DNA of 64,000 bases from contig DASTSO010000024.1 in the NCBI GenBank assembly GCA_035760645.1, positions 62,001 to 126,000 on the forward strand, given 5' to 3'. This document shows positions 1 to 8,254 of the stretch, in pieces. This DNA comes from DASSTY01 sp035760645. GTDB lineage: Bacteria; Gemmatimonadota; Gemmatimonadetes; Gemmatimonadales; GWC2-71-9. Positions within the stretch are counted from its first letter, which is position 1; every line of letters starts with the position of its first letter. The notes beneath the pieces are model-generated. The model searched no databases. It had not been told where the DNA came from and saw only the letters and a list, made by a program, of their open reading frames with translations. The translations under genes and the position numbers were made by a program.

Positions 1-357
1 GTTCCGCTTGGCTTCGATGAGGACGTTCTTGCGGGCGTGGAGCTGCGCGAGCTTGAGGTAGGTCGGGAGCCGCCCCGGATTCACCCGGAGGATCTTCCCG
101 CAGAGCGCGATCGCGTTGTTGAGGAAGCCCTGGTCGGCATACAGGTCGACCGCGCGCTCGTAGGAGCGCACGGCCGCGGCCTGGTCGTTCACCTTCAGAT
201 ACAGATCGCCGACCCGGTTGTAGAGCGACAGGTCGGGCGTCGCCTCGCGGCCCGCCTCGAATTCCTGGATGGCCTTGAGATAAACCTCGATGGCCCGCCG
301 CCAGTCCTCCTTCTGCTCGTACTTCCGGGCCGTGTCTTTGAGCTTTTCGAGGTTCAT
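1..357 (-). CDS. TPR-repeat protein, C-terminus cut by window edge
   Basis: Only the first 119 codons are present, because the gene runs off the left edge. The N-terminus begins MNLEKLKDTARKYEQKEDW and continues with three TPR-like helical pairs. These carry typical small/large residue spacing (YEQKEDWRRAIEVY, LYNRVGDLYLKVND, NNAIALCGKIL). The ATG at 357 is the first start in the open frame and lies at the natural N-terminus of the first TPR. No signal peptide or membrane segment is visible, so it is probably cytoplasmic. TPR arrays mediate protein-protein contacts, and the partner cannot be told from this fragment. It is separated from hutH by 136 bases. Confidence 0.8.
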   Translation of the reverse strand, partial: MNLEKLKDTARKYEQKEDWRRAIEVYLKAIQEFEAGREATPDLSLYNRVGDLYLKVNDQAAAVRSYERAVDLYADQGFLNNAIALCGKILRVNPGRLPTYLKLAQLHARKNVLIEAKRN

Positions 358-431
358 GCGGCTCGGGCGCAAGGGAAAACAGGCGACGGGACTTGCGTTT
401 AGGGATCCGCGGAAACATACCGGCCCGGAGA

Positions 432-463
432 GGCCGGAGCAACCCGATCGCGTCGCTCCGGCC
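432..463 (-). terminator. Possible hutH terminator hairpin
   Basis: A 9-bp GC-rich inverted repeat (432-440 GGCCGGAGC against 455-463 GCTCCGGCC) has a 14-base loop and lies about 30 bases past the hutH stop. There is no clear T-run after it, so it may be a Rho-assisted or weak terminator. Confidence 0.35.
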
Positions 464-493
464 GCTGCCGAGAGGCCCCGGCACGCCCCTGCG

Positions 494-2056
494 TCAGGCC
501 TTCTCCGCGCCGCCCTCCCCCGGGTCCAGGACCCCCTCGGCGATCGCCGTCCGCAGCCGCTCGAGGTCCGGCGTGGGCGGCCGGTCGGCGCCCAGCGGCA
601 GGACCGGCGGCTCGAGCCCGCGGACCCGCGCGTAGAGCTCCGCCACGCCGCGTCCCGGCGCGAGCGGCCGCAGCAGCTCCAGGCCCTGGGTGGCGCAGAG
701 GAGCTCGGCCGCCACCACGAGCTGCGCGTTGGCCAGGATGCGCCGCGCCTTGAACGCCGCGGCCATCCCCATCGGGACGAAGTCCTCCTGGTTCGCGTCG
801 GTCGGGATCGATCCGATGCTCGCCGGCATCGCGATCGAGCGGCTCTCGGCCACGAGCGAGGCGGCGGTGATCTGCACCATCATGTAGCCCGAGCTGAGTC
901 CCGGGGTCTCCGTGAGAAAGGCCGGCAATCCCTGCGACAGGTCGGGATTCACGAGCCGCTCGACGCGCCGCTCGGAGAGCGCCTGCAGCGTCGTGAGCGT
1001 CATCGCGAGCACGTCGAGCGCCTGCGCCACCGGCTGGCCGTGGAAGTTGCCGCCCGAGACGACGTCGCCGTTCTCGAAGACGAGCGGGTTGTCGGTCGAG
1101 GCGTTGAGCTCGATCTCGACGGTGCGCGCGGCGAAGTCGATCACGTCGGCCACCGCGCCGAGGACCTGCGGCGTGCAGCGCAGGCTGTAGGCGTCCTGGA
1201 CCCGCGGGTCGTTCTCGCGATGCGACTCGCGGATCTCGCTGTCGGCGAGGAGCGCGCGCATCAGCGCCGCGGTGCGGATCTGGCCCGGGTGGGGCCGGTT
1301 CTCGTGAATCCGCGGATCGAGCGGCGCCGGGGTGCCGCGCAGCGCCTCGAGGCTCGCGGCCGCGGCCCCCACGGCGGTCCGCCAGAGCACTCGGGCGTCG
1401 TGCACCAGCAGCGCGAGCAGCGCCGTCTGCGCCTGCGTGCCGTTGATGAAGCTGATCCCCTCCTTCGGCGCGAAGCGGAACGGCGCGAGCCCCGCCGCCG
1501 CGAGGGCGAGGCTCGCCGCGGTGCGGCCCGAGCCGGCGTCGCCGCCGCCCGGCGTGAGCACCTCGCCCTCGCCCATCAGCACCATCGCCACGTGGCTCAG
1601 CGGCGCCAGGTCGCCGCTCGCGCCGACGCTCCCCTGCTCCGGCACGAGCGGAACGATCCCCGCGTTGAAGAGCGCGACGAGCGCGTCCACCAGCTCGGGC
1701 CGCACGCCGCTCGTCGGGCGCAGGAGCACGTTGGCGCGGAGCAGCATGAGCGCCCGCACCACCTCGGGCGGCAGCGGCGCACCGACGCCGGCGGCGTGGC
1801 TGCGGATCAGGTTGGTCTGGAGCTGGTCGAGCTGGTCGCCGGGGATGCGGACGTTGGCCAGCTTGCCGAAGCCGGTGTTGATGCCGTAGATCGTCTGCCC
1901 GCTCGCGATCGCGCGCTCGACGCGCGCGCGGCTGGCGGTGAGCGCCGCCCGCGCGGCGGGGGCGACGACGAGCTGGGCATCGGGCCGCCGGGCGGCGCGC
2001 ACGACCGCCTCGACCGTGAGGGAGCGGCCGTCGAGATGGAGGATGGGTCCGGGCAT
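494..2056 (-). CDS. hutH: Histidine ammonia-lyase
   Basis: The 520-residue enzyme deaminates L-histidine to trans-urocanate, the first step of histidine degradation, in the cytoplasm. The electrophilic MIO cofactor triad Ala-Ser-Gly is at residues 146-148 within GSVGASGDLAPLSH, and the catalytic loop tyrosine is at 57 in YGINTGFG. Length is normal for HAL (about 510). It could in principle be a related MIO lyase acting on another aromatic amino acid, but the overall fit is to HAL. No other hut genes flank it, so it appears solitary. The ATG at 2056 lies exactly 6 bases below a TACCTT box with no Shine-Dalgarno, suggesting a leaderless transcript. Confidence 0.93.
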   Translation of the reverse strand: MPGPILHLDGRSLTVEAVVRAARRPDAQLVVAPAARAALTASRARVERAIASGQTIYGINTGFGKLANVRIPGDQLDQLQTNLIRSHAAGVGAPLPPEVVRALMLLRANVLLRPTSGVRPELVDALVALFNAGIVPLVPEQGSVGASGDLAPLSHVAMVLMGEGEVLTPGGGDAGSGRTAASLALAAAGLAPFRFAPKEGISFINGTQAQTALLALLVHDARVLWRTAVGAAAASLEALRGTPAPLDPRIHENRPHPGQIRTAALMRALLADSEIRESHRENDPRVQDAYSLRCTPQVLGAVADVIDFAARTVEIELNASTDNPLVFENGDVVSGGNFHGQPVAQALDVLAMTLTTLQALSERRVERLVNPDLSQGLPAFLTETPGLSSGYMMVQITAASLVAESRSIAMPASIGSIPTDANQEDFVPMGMAAAFKARRILANAQLVVAAELLCATQGLELLRPLAPGRGVAELYARVRGLEPPVLPLGADRPPTPDLERLRTAIAEGVLDPGEGGAEKA

Positions 2057-2062
2057 GCGGGG

Positions 2063-2068
2063 AAGGTA
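2063..2068 (-). promoter_or_regulatory. Putative leaderless -10 box of hutH
   Basis: TACCTT on the minus strand lies exactly 6 bases before the hutH ATG. Transcription would begin at or next to the start codon, and no ribosome-binding site is present between them. No clear -35 is seen. Confidence 0.4.
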
Positions 2069-2074
2069 AAACGG

Positions 2075-2102
2075 AACGCGGGCGCCTGTAAGCGCCCGCG
2101 TT
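2075..2102 (-). terminator. Intrinsic terminator of the 2144-2989 lipoprotein gene
   Basis: A perfect 11-bp stem (2075-2085 against 2092-2102) has a 6-base loop. On the minus strand it is followed by CCGTTTTACC, giving a short U-run. It lies 42 bases past the lipoprotein stop and just upstream of hutH, so it insulates the two genes. Confidence 0.75.
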
Positions 2103-2143
2103 CGTCGGTGCGGTCTCGCCGGCTCCGGTCCGGCCCGCCCGGC

Positions 2144-2989
2144 TCACTTCCGCCCGAAGCGCAGCTCCGGGTTGCCGGGATCGGTCTGGAACGACCAGTC
2201 GAAGATGATCAGCGTCGGGCCGACGTGGGTCACCCGCACCCCGCCGTAGCGCGCGAAGCCGTCGCCGCCCGCCATCTGGAAGACGTAGCCCCAGCCCGGC
2301 TTCGCCTCGATCGGCGTGGCCGCGTACCCGTTCACCGGCGCGACGTCGATGCTCGTCAGGTCCGCCGTCGGTGTGCTGCCGTAGAGCGCGACACTGGTGC
2401 CGCTCCGGACCGGCGTGAGGAAGAGCGTCCCCGAGGGGTCGCGGTCCACGCTGAAGTCGATGTCGCTCGCGTTGCCGCTGCCGACCAGCCCGAGCTCGTT
2501 GCTCTCGACGCTGCCGTTGCCGTTCAGGTCCTGCCAGAATCGGAAGCCCGAGCGGGTCGGGTCGCTCTGCCGCGTGTAGAGAACGACGTTGCGCGAGTCG
2601 GGGCGCGGCGTGTCGGCGCGCAGGTCCGAGCGCGCGCTCTCGGCGCCGTTCGTCCCCTCGGCCGTCACGGCGAAGCAGCGCGGCCGCCCGTTGACGAGCG
2701 CGCCCACGACGAACTCCGGCGCCACCGTGGTCCCTTCGAGGCTGAAGGTGCCGCCGCAGCGGTCGTTGTCCAGGTCGTAGCTCGTGCTGTAGATGCGGTA
2801 CGCCAGGAACCGGTCCGGGTTGCTCGTGTAGCTGTTGTCGCTCCAGGTGAGGGCGACCGCGCCGTCGAGGGACGTGCTCGTCAGCGACTGGGGCACCGGC
2901 GGAGGCGCGCCGCCGCCGCCCGGCCCCACCGAGTCGTTCGAGCAGGCCGCGGCGAGCATCATGGGTACCGCGATCCACCAGCTGCGCAT
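2144..2989 (-). CDS. Putative lipoprotein with fibronectin-III-like N-terminal segment
   Basis: A 281-residue protein of unknown function. It starts MRSWWIAVPMMLAAACSNDS, a lipoprotein signal with the lipobox Leu-Ala-Ala-Ala-Cys ending at Cys17, so it should be acylated and membrane-tethered on the periplasmic side. A Gly/Pro linker follows. Residues of about 35-100 (SLDGAVALTWSDN and a conserved Tyr-rich strand) resemble an Fn3-type beta sandwich. The C-terminal half is Thr/Val-rich beta. The ATG at 2989 was chosen over an upstream in-frame start at 3046 because it begins the signal peptide and has GGAG 8 bases before it. It stands alone, with its own terminator. Confidence 0.72.
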   Translation of the reverse strand: MRSWWIAVPMMLAAACSNDSVGPGGGGAPPPVPQSLTSTSLDGAVALTWSDNSYTSNPDRFLAYRIYSTSYDLDNDRCGGTFSLEGTTVAPEFVVGALVNGRPRCFAVTAEGTNGAESARSDLRADTPRPDSRNVVLYTRQSDPTRSGFRFWQDLNGNGSVESNELGLVGSGNASDIDFSVDRDPSGTLFLTPVRSGTSVALYGSTPTADLTSIDVAPVNGYAATPIEAKPGWGYVFQMAGGDGFARYGGVRVTHVGPTLIIFDWSFQTDPGNPELRFGRK

Positions 2990-3194
2990 ACGGGAGACTC
3001 CGGAAAAGGTTTGTAGTTCCCGCCCTTCCGGCAGAAGCCGTGCCAACCGCCCGCACCGGCCGTATCCCCGGAATTCCCGCCTTCCAGCGCCTCTCGAAGG
3101 CCATCCGACGGCCCGAAGCCGTCCCCGGGTGTCCCCCGCGGAGGACAGGCCCGGAGGACAGTGGACACCTCGGGGTCGGCCGCCCCGCGGCGCT

Positions 3195-6100
3195 TCACTG
3201 CCCGAAGCCGCCGGTGCCGACGTTCGTCTGGTCGAGGTCGAACTTCAGCTGCGGCAGGTCGGTCAGGTAGATCGAGAAGTTGAAGGCGACGTTGCCGTTC
3301 GGCGCCCGCACGAAGCTGAAGGCCGCCCGCCACTCGTGCAGGTCGCGGGTGAGGCTCAGCTGGTTCGCCTCGAACTTCTTGTCGGTGATGTTGTATTGCG
3401 TCTGCCAGTTCACGTCCCAGAACGGCGTCGGCCGGAAGCCGATGCCCAGGTCCACGCTCTGTCGGCTCGGCGGCGTCACCACCCCTGCGACGGGCCGGAC
3501 GCGGTTGAGCGTGTAGCGGACCGTCGCGTTCAGTCCTGGTCCCCCGCCGAACGGGCTCATGCTCGGCTGCATCGTGTTGAAGAAGCCCCCGGGGTTGCCG
3601 CGCCCGTTCGGGTCGGGCATGAACGGCGGCCGGCCCGGCGCCGCACCCGCCTGGCCGGCGCCGCCGCGCTCCGGCGGACCGTGGCCGCCGAGTCCGATGA
3701 GCGAGCCCAGCGAGCGAAAGGTGTTGCTCGAGAGCGAGAAGTTCGCGCTCACCGCGGAGAGGAACGGGTGGAAGACGGCGGTGTCGGTGCCGGCCACCCC
3801 GCGCCAGAGGTCGTGCGTGAGCGCCAGATTGAAGCTCGGCAGCAGGTCGCTGAGGAACGTGTTGGTGATCGACTGCGTGATCCAGCCGGAGAGCCCCGGC
3901 TTCTTCGCGCGCTCGAAGTCGTAGGTGATCGGCGACGTCGAGATGCTCAGCAGCCGGTACTTCCGGATCGCGGGGCTCTGGAGACCCAGCGTGTCGCCCT
4001 TCGGGGGCCGGCCCTTCGCCTCGAACGTCTGCTGGAGCCCGACGCTGAGCTGCTGGACGGCGTCCACCTGCGTGGTCGTCAGGCTGGCCGCACGGGCGAA
4101 CGCATCCGACACGCTGGTCGAGGGCGAGTAGCGGAACTGGATCTGCGGCGAGATGCTGTGGCGGATCCGGCTGACCGGGCCGATGCCGCCGAAGAAGCCG
4201 AAGAAGGTCGGCGTCGCCTGCAGCGCCAGCTCGAGCTTCTTGCCCTGTACCAGGTAGTCCCCCCCGGTCAGCCGGTTCCGCAGCGCGAACGTCCCGCCCA
4301 CCTTGTTGGTCACGTTCACCGCCGGCTGCAGCTTCCAGGTGCTGCGGAAGAGGAGCGGGAGATTGATCCCCGTCTGCCAGTCGACCGCCGTGGAGAAGTC
4401 GCCGGTGCGCGTCACCGTGAGCGAGTCGAACGGGTCCGGCGTGGTCAGGTCCGGCACCCGCTCGGTGAGGCCCGTCGCCACGCCGCCCGTCTGCTGCTGG
4501 TCCTGCACGCTCACCGAGTTGCGCCACGTGAAGCCGCCGATCCGCAGCGGCGTGTCGAAGCTCAGCGCGGTCGCGCGGTTCTGTCCCACGTTCCGCACCG
4601 TGTCCGGCAGCCCGTCGGGGCCGAAGACGACGAACGAGTCGGCCGGCGTGCGGCGCACGGTGTTCGTCACCGCGAAGTTCGGCGTCCAGGTGACGTTGCG
4701 GCCGAAGTCGAGCGGCCGGGGCGTGAGCGTGAGCGACGGCAGGACGGTCTCGGTCCGCGCGTCGGAGAGACTCTGCACGCGGCTGCCGCCCAGGTTGAGC
4801 TGGGCCCAGCCGAGGTTGCGCGTGAAGTTGAGCTGGCTGCGGATCTCGCGCGTGGTGAGGCGCGGGTCGATCGCGTTCTGGCGGACGATGCTCGTGTTGC
4901 TGGCGTAGTTCAGATTGAAGTTCAGCGAGGTCGCCAGGTTGAACTTCTGCTGGTGGCTCCACTGCAGGCCCAGCACGCTGCCGCCGCCGTCCACCCACTG
5001 CCGGCTGATCGCGGCGCTGCCGCTCATGAAGCGGTTCAGCACGTTGTAGTTCGTCGAGACGCCGAGCTGCACGTAGCGCCGCGCGTACCAGTCGAGCCGG
5101 GTCGTGAGGTCGAGGTAGTCGCTCAGCGCGAAGTAGTAGCCGATGTTGGAGATCTGGCGCTCGTAGCTGCGCGAGGTGCGGAAGATGTCGTTGATGCCGA
5201 ACTGCGGGATCAGGATCCCGCTGCGCCGTCCCGGCCGGGTGTCCTGGAAGATGAACGGCAGCCACAGGATCGGCACGTCGCGCACGTAGAGCACGATGGG
5301 CCGGGCCACCAGCACCGTCTTCGAGACCCACTTCACCTTCCCCGCCGCGAAGTGATAGTGCGGCGACGGGAGGTCGCAGCTCGTGATCTCGCTCGAGGCG
5401 GCGTAGATGCGGTCGGCCGTGGAGTCCTTCGCGACGTTGCCGCGGAGGAACCAGACGGTGGAGCCCTCGTCGAAGGTGGTGAGCGCGCCGCGGATGACGC
5501 CGCGCCGCTCGCAGGTGTCGTAGGTGATCCCCTCGCCCGCCACGACCTTCTTGTCCTTCTCGTCGAAGAGGTGCGTCGTGCCGCTCGCGCGCACCTCGCA
5601 GGCCTGCTCGCGGTAGCCGATGCTGTCGGCCTCGAGGGTGATCCCCTGCCGGTCGGTGCGCGCCGCGCCCTGGAGCTCGATGCGCCGCTCCTCGGCGAAC
5701 ACCGTGGCGCTGTCGGCGAGGAAGCGGGTCGGCTCGTAGCCCGGACGGCCCAGCAAAGCATCGAGCGCCGAGTCGGCAGGGGCGAACTGCCGGCTCGGCG
5801 CCGTCGGGAGCCCCAGGCGGGCCGCCTGGGCGCTGTCTGCGGCGCCGGGCGGCTGCGCGCGGGCGGTGTCGACGCCCCCCCGCGCCCCGGGCGGCGCGGC
5901 GCTGTCGGCCGGCGCGCGCGCGCGCACGGTGTCGGTCGGCGCGGCGCGGGTGGTATCGCCCGGGGCGCGGACCGGCTGCTGGGCGCCGAGCCGGCCGGCG
6001 CCCGCGAAGAGGGCGATCAGCACCAGCGCCCCCTCCGCCGCCGCGCGCCGCAGCCGGCGCCGGTGCACCACCACCGCCCCCAGCACGCCGACCTCGTAGA

Positions 6101-6782
6101 GCACGAGGAGCGGCACCGTCATCATGATCATCGACAGCAGGTCGGTGCCCGGCGACAGCACCGCGCCCATGACGCACGCGCCCACGACGGCGAAGCGGCG
6201 GAAGCGGTGCAGCATGACCGGCGTCACGACGCCGAGCCCGGCGAGGATGACGATCACGAGCGGCAGCTCGAACGAGATGCCGAGGGCGAGGACGATCTGC
6301 AGGATGAAGTCGAAGTACGCGTCGTAGGTCACCATCGGTGCGATCGCTTCCGACTGGAAGCTGAAGAGCACGCGCAGCGCCTGCGGCACGACGTAGAGGT
6401 AGCCCAGCGTTCCGCCGGTGAGGAAGAGCGCGAGGCCGATGAAGAGCGCGGGCACCAGCGCCCGCTTCTCGCGCTCGTAGAGCGCGGGGGCCGTGAAGGC
6501 CCACACCTGCCACAGGATGAACGGCGAGGTGAGGACGAGCCCCAGGACGAAGGCCAGCTCGAAGACGATCTTCACCGGCTCGGTGGGGCTGAGCACGGTG
6601 AGCTTGCCGCCCAGGAGATAGGGCGCGATCGGTTCCTTGAGGAGGGTGACGAGCTGGAAGTGCTGGACGAGCCAGAAGCCGAGGACGAACCCGACGATGA
6701 CCGCGCCCAGGGAGCGCAGGATGCGGCTGCGGAGCTCCTCGAGGTGGTCGAGGAACGGCATTTCCCCCGCGGGCACGGTCAT
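3195..6782 (-). CDS. tatC-lptD: TatC-LptD fusion: twin-arginine translocase TatC joined in frame to LPS-assembly protein LptD
   Basis: One uninterrupted 1195-codon frame. Residues 1-240 are a complete TatC: the FLDHLEELRSR N-terminus, six hydrophobic segments, Glu105 in YEREKR and Glu172 in SFELP, matching the functional glutamates of TatC. Residues 241-267 (RRRLRR, a hydrophobic run, then LGA before QQ) form a classic signal peptide. Residues 270-350 are an Ala/Pro/Asp-rich linker. From about 353 an OstA/LptD periplasmic domain begins, then the LptD hallmark PILWLPFIF...GILIPQFG and a long beta-barrel to the C-terminus. TatC is normally about 250 residues and LptD about 800. Three successive GTG codons at 6074-6066 (residues 237-239) could start a separate LptD, but TatC has no stop. 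It ends the tol-pal operon, 20 bases after cpoB. Confidence 0.85.
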   Translation of the reverse strand: MTVPAGEMPFLDHLEELRSRILRSLGAVIVGFVLGFWLVQHFQLVTLLKEPIAPYLLGGKLTVLSPTEPVKIVFELAFVLGLVLTSPFILWQVWAFTAPALYEREKRALVPALFIGLALFLTGGTLGYLYVVPQALRVLFSFQSEAIAPMVTYDAYFDFILQIVLALGISFELPLVIVILAGLGVVTPVMLHRFRRFAVVGACVMGAVLSPGTDLLSMIMMTVPLLVLYEVGVLGAVVVHRRRLRRAAAEGALVLIALFAGAGRLGAQQPVRAPGDTTRAAPTDTVRARAPADSAAPPGARGGVDTARAQPPGAADSAQAARLGLPTAPSRQFAPADSALDALLGRPGYEPTRFLADSATVFAEERRIELQGAARTDRQGITLEADSIGYREQACEVRASGTTHLFDEKDKKVVAGEGITYDTCERRGVIRGALTTFDEGSTVWFLRGNVAKDSTADRIYAASSEITSCDLPSPHYHFAAGKVKWVSKTVLVARPIVLYVRDVPILWLPFIFQDTRPGRRSGILIPQFGINDIFRTSRSYERQISNIGYYFALSDYLDLTTRLDWYARRYVQLGVSTNYNVLNRFMSGSAAISRQWVDGGGSVLGLQWSHQQKFNLATSLNFNLNYASNTSIVRQNAIDPRLTTREIRSQLNFTRNLGWAQLNLGGSRVQSLSDARTETVLPSLTLTPRPLDFGRNVTWTPNFAVTNTVRRTPADSFVVFGPDGLPDTVRNVGQNRATALSFDTPLRIGGFTWRNSVSVQDQQQTGGVATGLTERVPDLTTPDPFDSLTVTRTGDFSTAVDWQTGINLPLLFRSTWKLQPAVNVTNKVGGTFALRNRLTGGDYLVQGKKLELALQATPTFFGFFGGIGPVSRIRHSISPQIQFRYSPSTSVSDAFARAASLTTTQVDAVQQLSVGLQQTFEAKGRPPKGDTLGLQSPAIRKYRLLSISTSPITYDFERAKKPGLSGWITQSITNTFLSDLLPSFNLALTHDLWRGVAGTDTAVFHPFLSAVSANFSLSSNTFRSLGSLIGLGGHGPPERGGAGQAGAAPGRPPFMPDPNGRGNPGGFFNTMQPSMSPFGGGPGLNATVRYTLNRVRPVAGVVTPPSRQSVDLGIGFRPTPFWDVNWQTQYNITDKKFEANQLSLTRDLHEWRAAFSFVRAPNGNVAFNFSIYLTDLPQLKFDLDQTNVGTGGFGQ

Positions 6783-6802
6783 CGGCGAGCGGAGCGCCCG
6801 GC

Positions 6803-7618
6803 CTAGCGGCCGAGCGCCTTCAGACGGTCACGCGCCAGAGCCGCCTCGTCCGACTTCGGGTAGGACTGCACCACCCGATTGTACGCGTCGCGCGCAGCGG
6901 CGACGTCCTTCCGCCGCTCGGCGAGGAGCCCGAGCTTGTACAGCGCCGTGGAGGCCCGCGGCGACTGCGGATAGTTCGTCACGACCTGGGTGTAGTACGC
7001 CCCGGCCGAGTCGGCGTTTTCCCCCTGGAAGCTTTCCCCGATGAAGAAGAGGGCGTCCGGCGCCCGCTCGCTCGCGGGGTACTGCTGGAGCATGGCGCGC
7101 AGTCCCGCGCGCGCCGTCCCCGTGCTGCCGCGCCGGAGCTGCTGCAGGGAGGCGTCGTACATCTGGTCCGCGCTCGGCCCGGCCGCCCCGGCGCCGGTGA
7201 CCGGGCCCGCTCGGCGCGACGAGTCGGCTCCCGGGGCATTCCCCGCACCCGAGGGCGCCGGGGCCTGGGCGTTGAGCTGCTCGCTCCGCGCCTCGAGCTG
7301 CGCGCGCAGGTCGGAGAGCCGGCGCTGGCTCTGGCCGGTCAGCTCCTGGATCTGCACCAGCTGCTGCTGCACGTTGTAGAAGTCGTTGCCGAAGCTGCGC
7401 AGCTGGTTGCGCGTGGAGGCGAGCGAGTCCATCACCTGCTGCTGCACGGCGAGCAGCTCGCCGAGGCGCGCGGCCTGCACCGAGTCGCGCCGCGCCGACT
7501 CGGCGCGGAGCAGATCGAGCTGGTCCTGCACCTGACGCACCGAGCCCTGGGTGGCGCAGCCCGCGGCCGCGCCCCCCAGGGCCAGGAGGCCCGCCAGCAA
7601 CCGGGCCCGGGCGCTCAC
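6803..7618 (-). CDS. cpoB: Tol-Pal system periplasmic coordinator CpoB (YbgF), lipoprotein form
   Basis: The 271-residue protein begins with a signal ending in the lipobox Gly-Ala-Ala-Ala-Gly-Cys (Cys21). A Gln-rich coiled coil (about 28-115) should trimerise it, then comes an Ala/Pro/Gly linker (115-145). C-terminal TPR repeats (150-268: YDASLQQLRRG, APDALFFIGESF, ASTALYKLGLLAE) complete it. In E. coli CpoB links Tol energy to outer-membrane constriction at division. There it is soluble, and a lipid anchor here is a variation. The GTG start at 7618 overlaps the pal TGA as GTGA, implying translational coupling. Confidence 0.88.
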   Translation of the reverse strand: MSARARLLAGLLALGGAAAGCATQGSVRQVQDQLDLLRAESARRDSVQAARLGELLAVQQQVMDSLASTRNQLRSFGNDFYNVQQQLVQIQELTGQSQRRLSDLRAQLEARSEQLNAQAPAPSGAGNAPGADSSRRAGPVTGAGAAGPSADQMYDASLQQLRRGSTGTARAGLRAMLQQYPASERAPDALFFIGESFQGENADSAGAYYTQVVTNYPQSPRASTALYKLGLLAERRKDVAAARDAYNRVVQSYPKSDEAALARDRLKALGR

Positions 7619-8208
7619 CGGTTCGGCGCGGCGAGGCTGTCGGCGTTGCCCGCGGTGACCTCGAAGTCGTCCCGCCGGTTCTGCGCGTAAGCCGCCTCGT
7701 CGCTCCCCTGGGCGATCGGCCGCTCCTCGCCGTAGGAGACGATCTCCATCCGGCCGGCGTCGATCCCCTTGTTCTGGAGGTAGCGCTTCGCCGCCGCGGC
7801 GCGGCGGTTGCCCAGGGCGAGGTTGTACTCGTCCGAGCCGCGCTCGTCGGCGTTGCCGGCGATGCGGACCTTGACGTCCGGGTTGGCCTGCAGGATCGCG
7901 GCCTTCCGGTCGAGGTTCGCCTGGTCGTCGCCGCGCACCTGCGCCTGGTCGTAGTCGAAGTGGATCGCCGACGTCAGATCGCTCTTGAGCGCCGCACGCT
8001 CGCCGGCGAGCCGCTCCTCCTCGGCCCGACGACGCGCCGCCTCTTCCTCGGCGCGACGACGGGCCGCGTCGATCGAGTCCTGGCGGGCGCGGGCGTTCGC
8101 GGCCGCGGTGTCGGCCACCGGGGTGACCGCCTCCGGCTCCGGCTTCTTGCCGCAGGCCGCCACGATCGCTGCCGCGGCGACCAGTCCCACCATGTGAGCA
8201 ACGCGCAT
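7615..8208 (-). CDS. pal: Peptidoglycan-associated lipoprotein Pal
   Basis: The 197-residue outer-membrane lipoprotein has signal and lipobox Ile-Val-Ala-Ala-Cys, with Cys19 acylated. A charged Ala/Arg/Glu helix (residues 45-75) precedes an OmpA-like domain (about 80-190). The domain has IHFDYDQ and the diaminopimelate-binding Asp and Arg in GNADERGSDEYNLALGNRRA. Pal anchors the outer membrane to peptidoglycan and is the terminal partner of TolB. It is placed exactly as expected between tolB and cpoB. The spacing to tolB is 46 bases. Confidence 0.95.
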   Translation of the reverse strand: MRVAHMVGLVAAAAIVAACGKKPEPEAVTPVADTAAANARARQDSIDAARRRAEEEAARRRAEEERLAGERAALKSDLTSAIHFDYDQAQVRGDDQANLDRKAAILQANPDVKVRIAGNADERGSDEYNLALGNRRAAAAKRYLQNKGIDAGRMEIVSYGEERPIAQGSDEAAYAQNRRDDFEVTAGNADSLAAPNR

Positions 8209-8254
8209 CGTCTTTACTCCACTCGTGTCAGGGTTGATCTGCTACCCGCCACCC

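Noticed and set aside
3123..3175. A bulged hairpin CCCCGGGTGTCC/GGACACCTCGGGG past lptD, as a terminator
   Set aside because: It has a 28-base loop, one bulge and no T-run, so it is too weak to list as a feature.
290..6806. Very long open frames on the plus strand (908 and 1323 codons) opposite hutH, the lipoprotein and tatC-lptD
   Set aside because: They are rich in Arg, His, Glu and Val with no domain, and mirror real genes on the minus strand. They arise from the GC-rich third codon positions.
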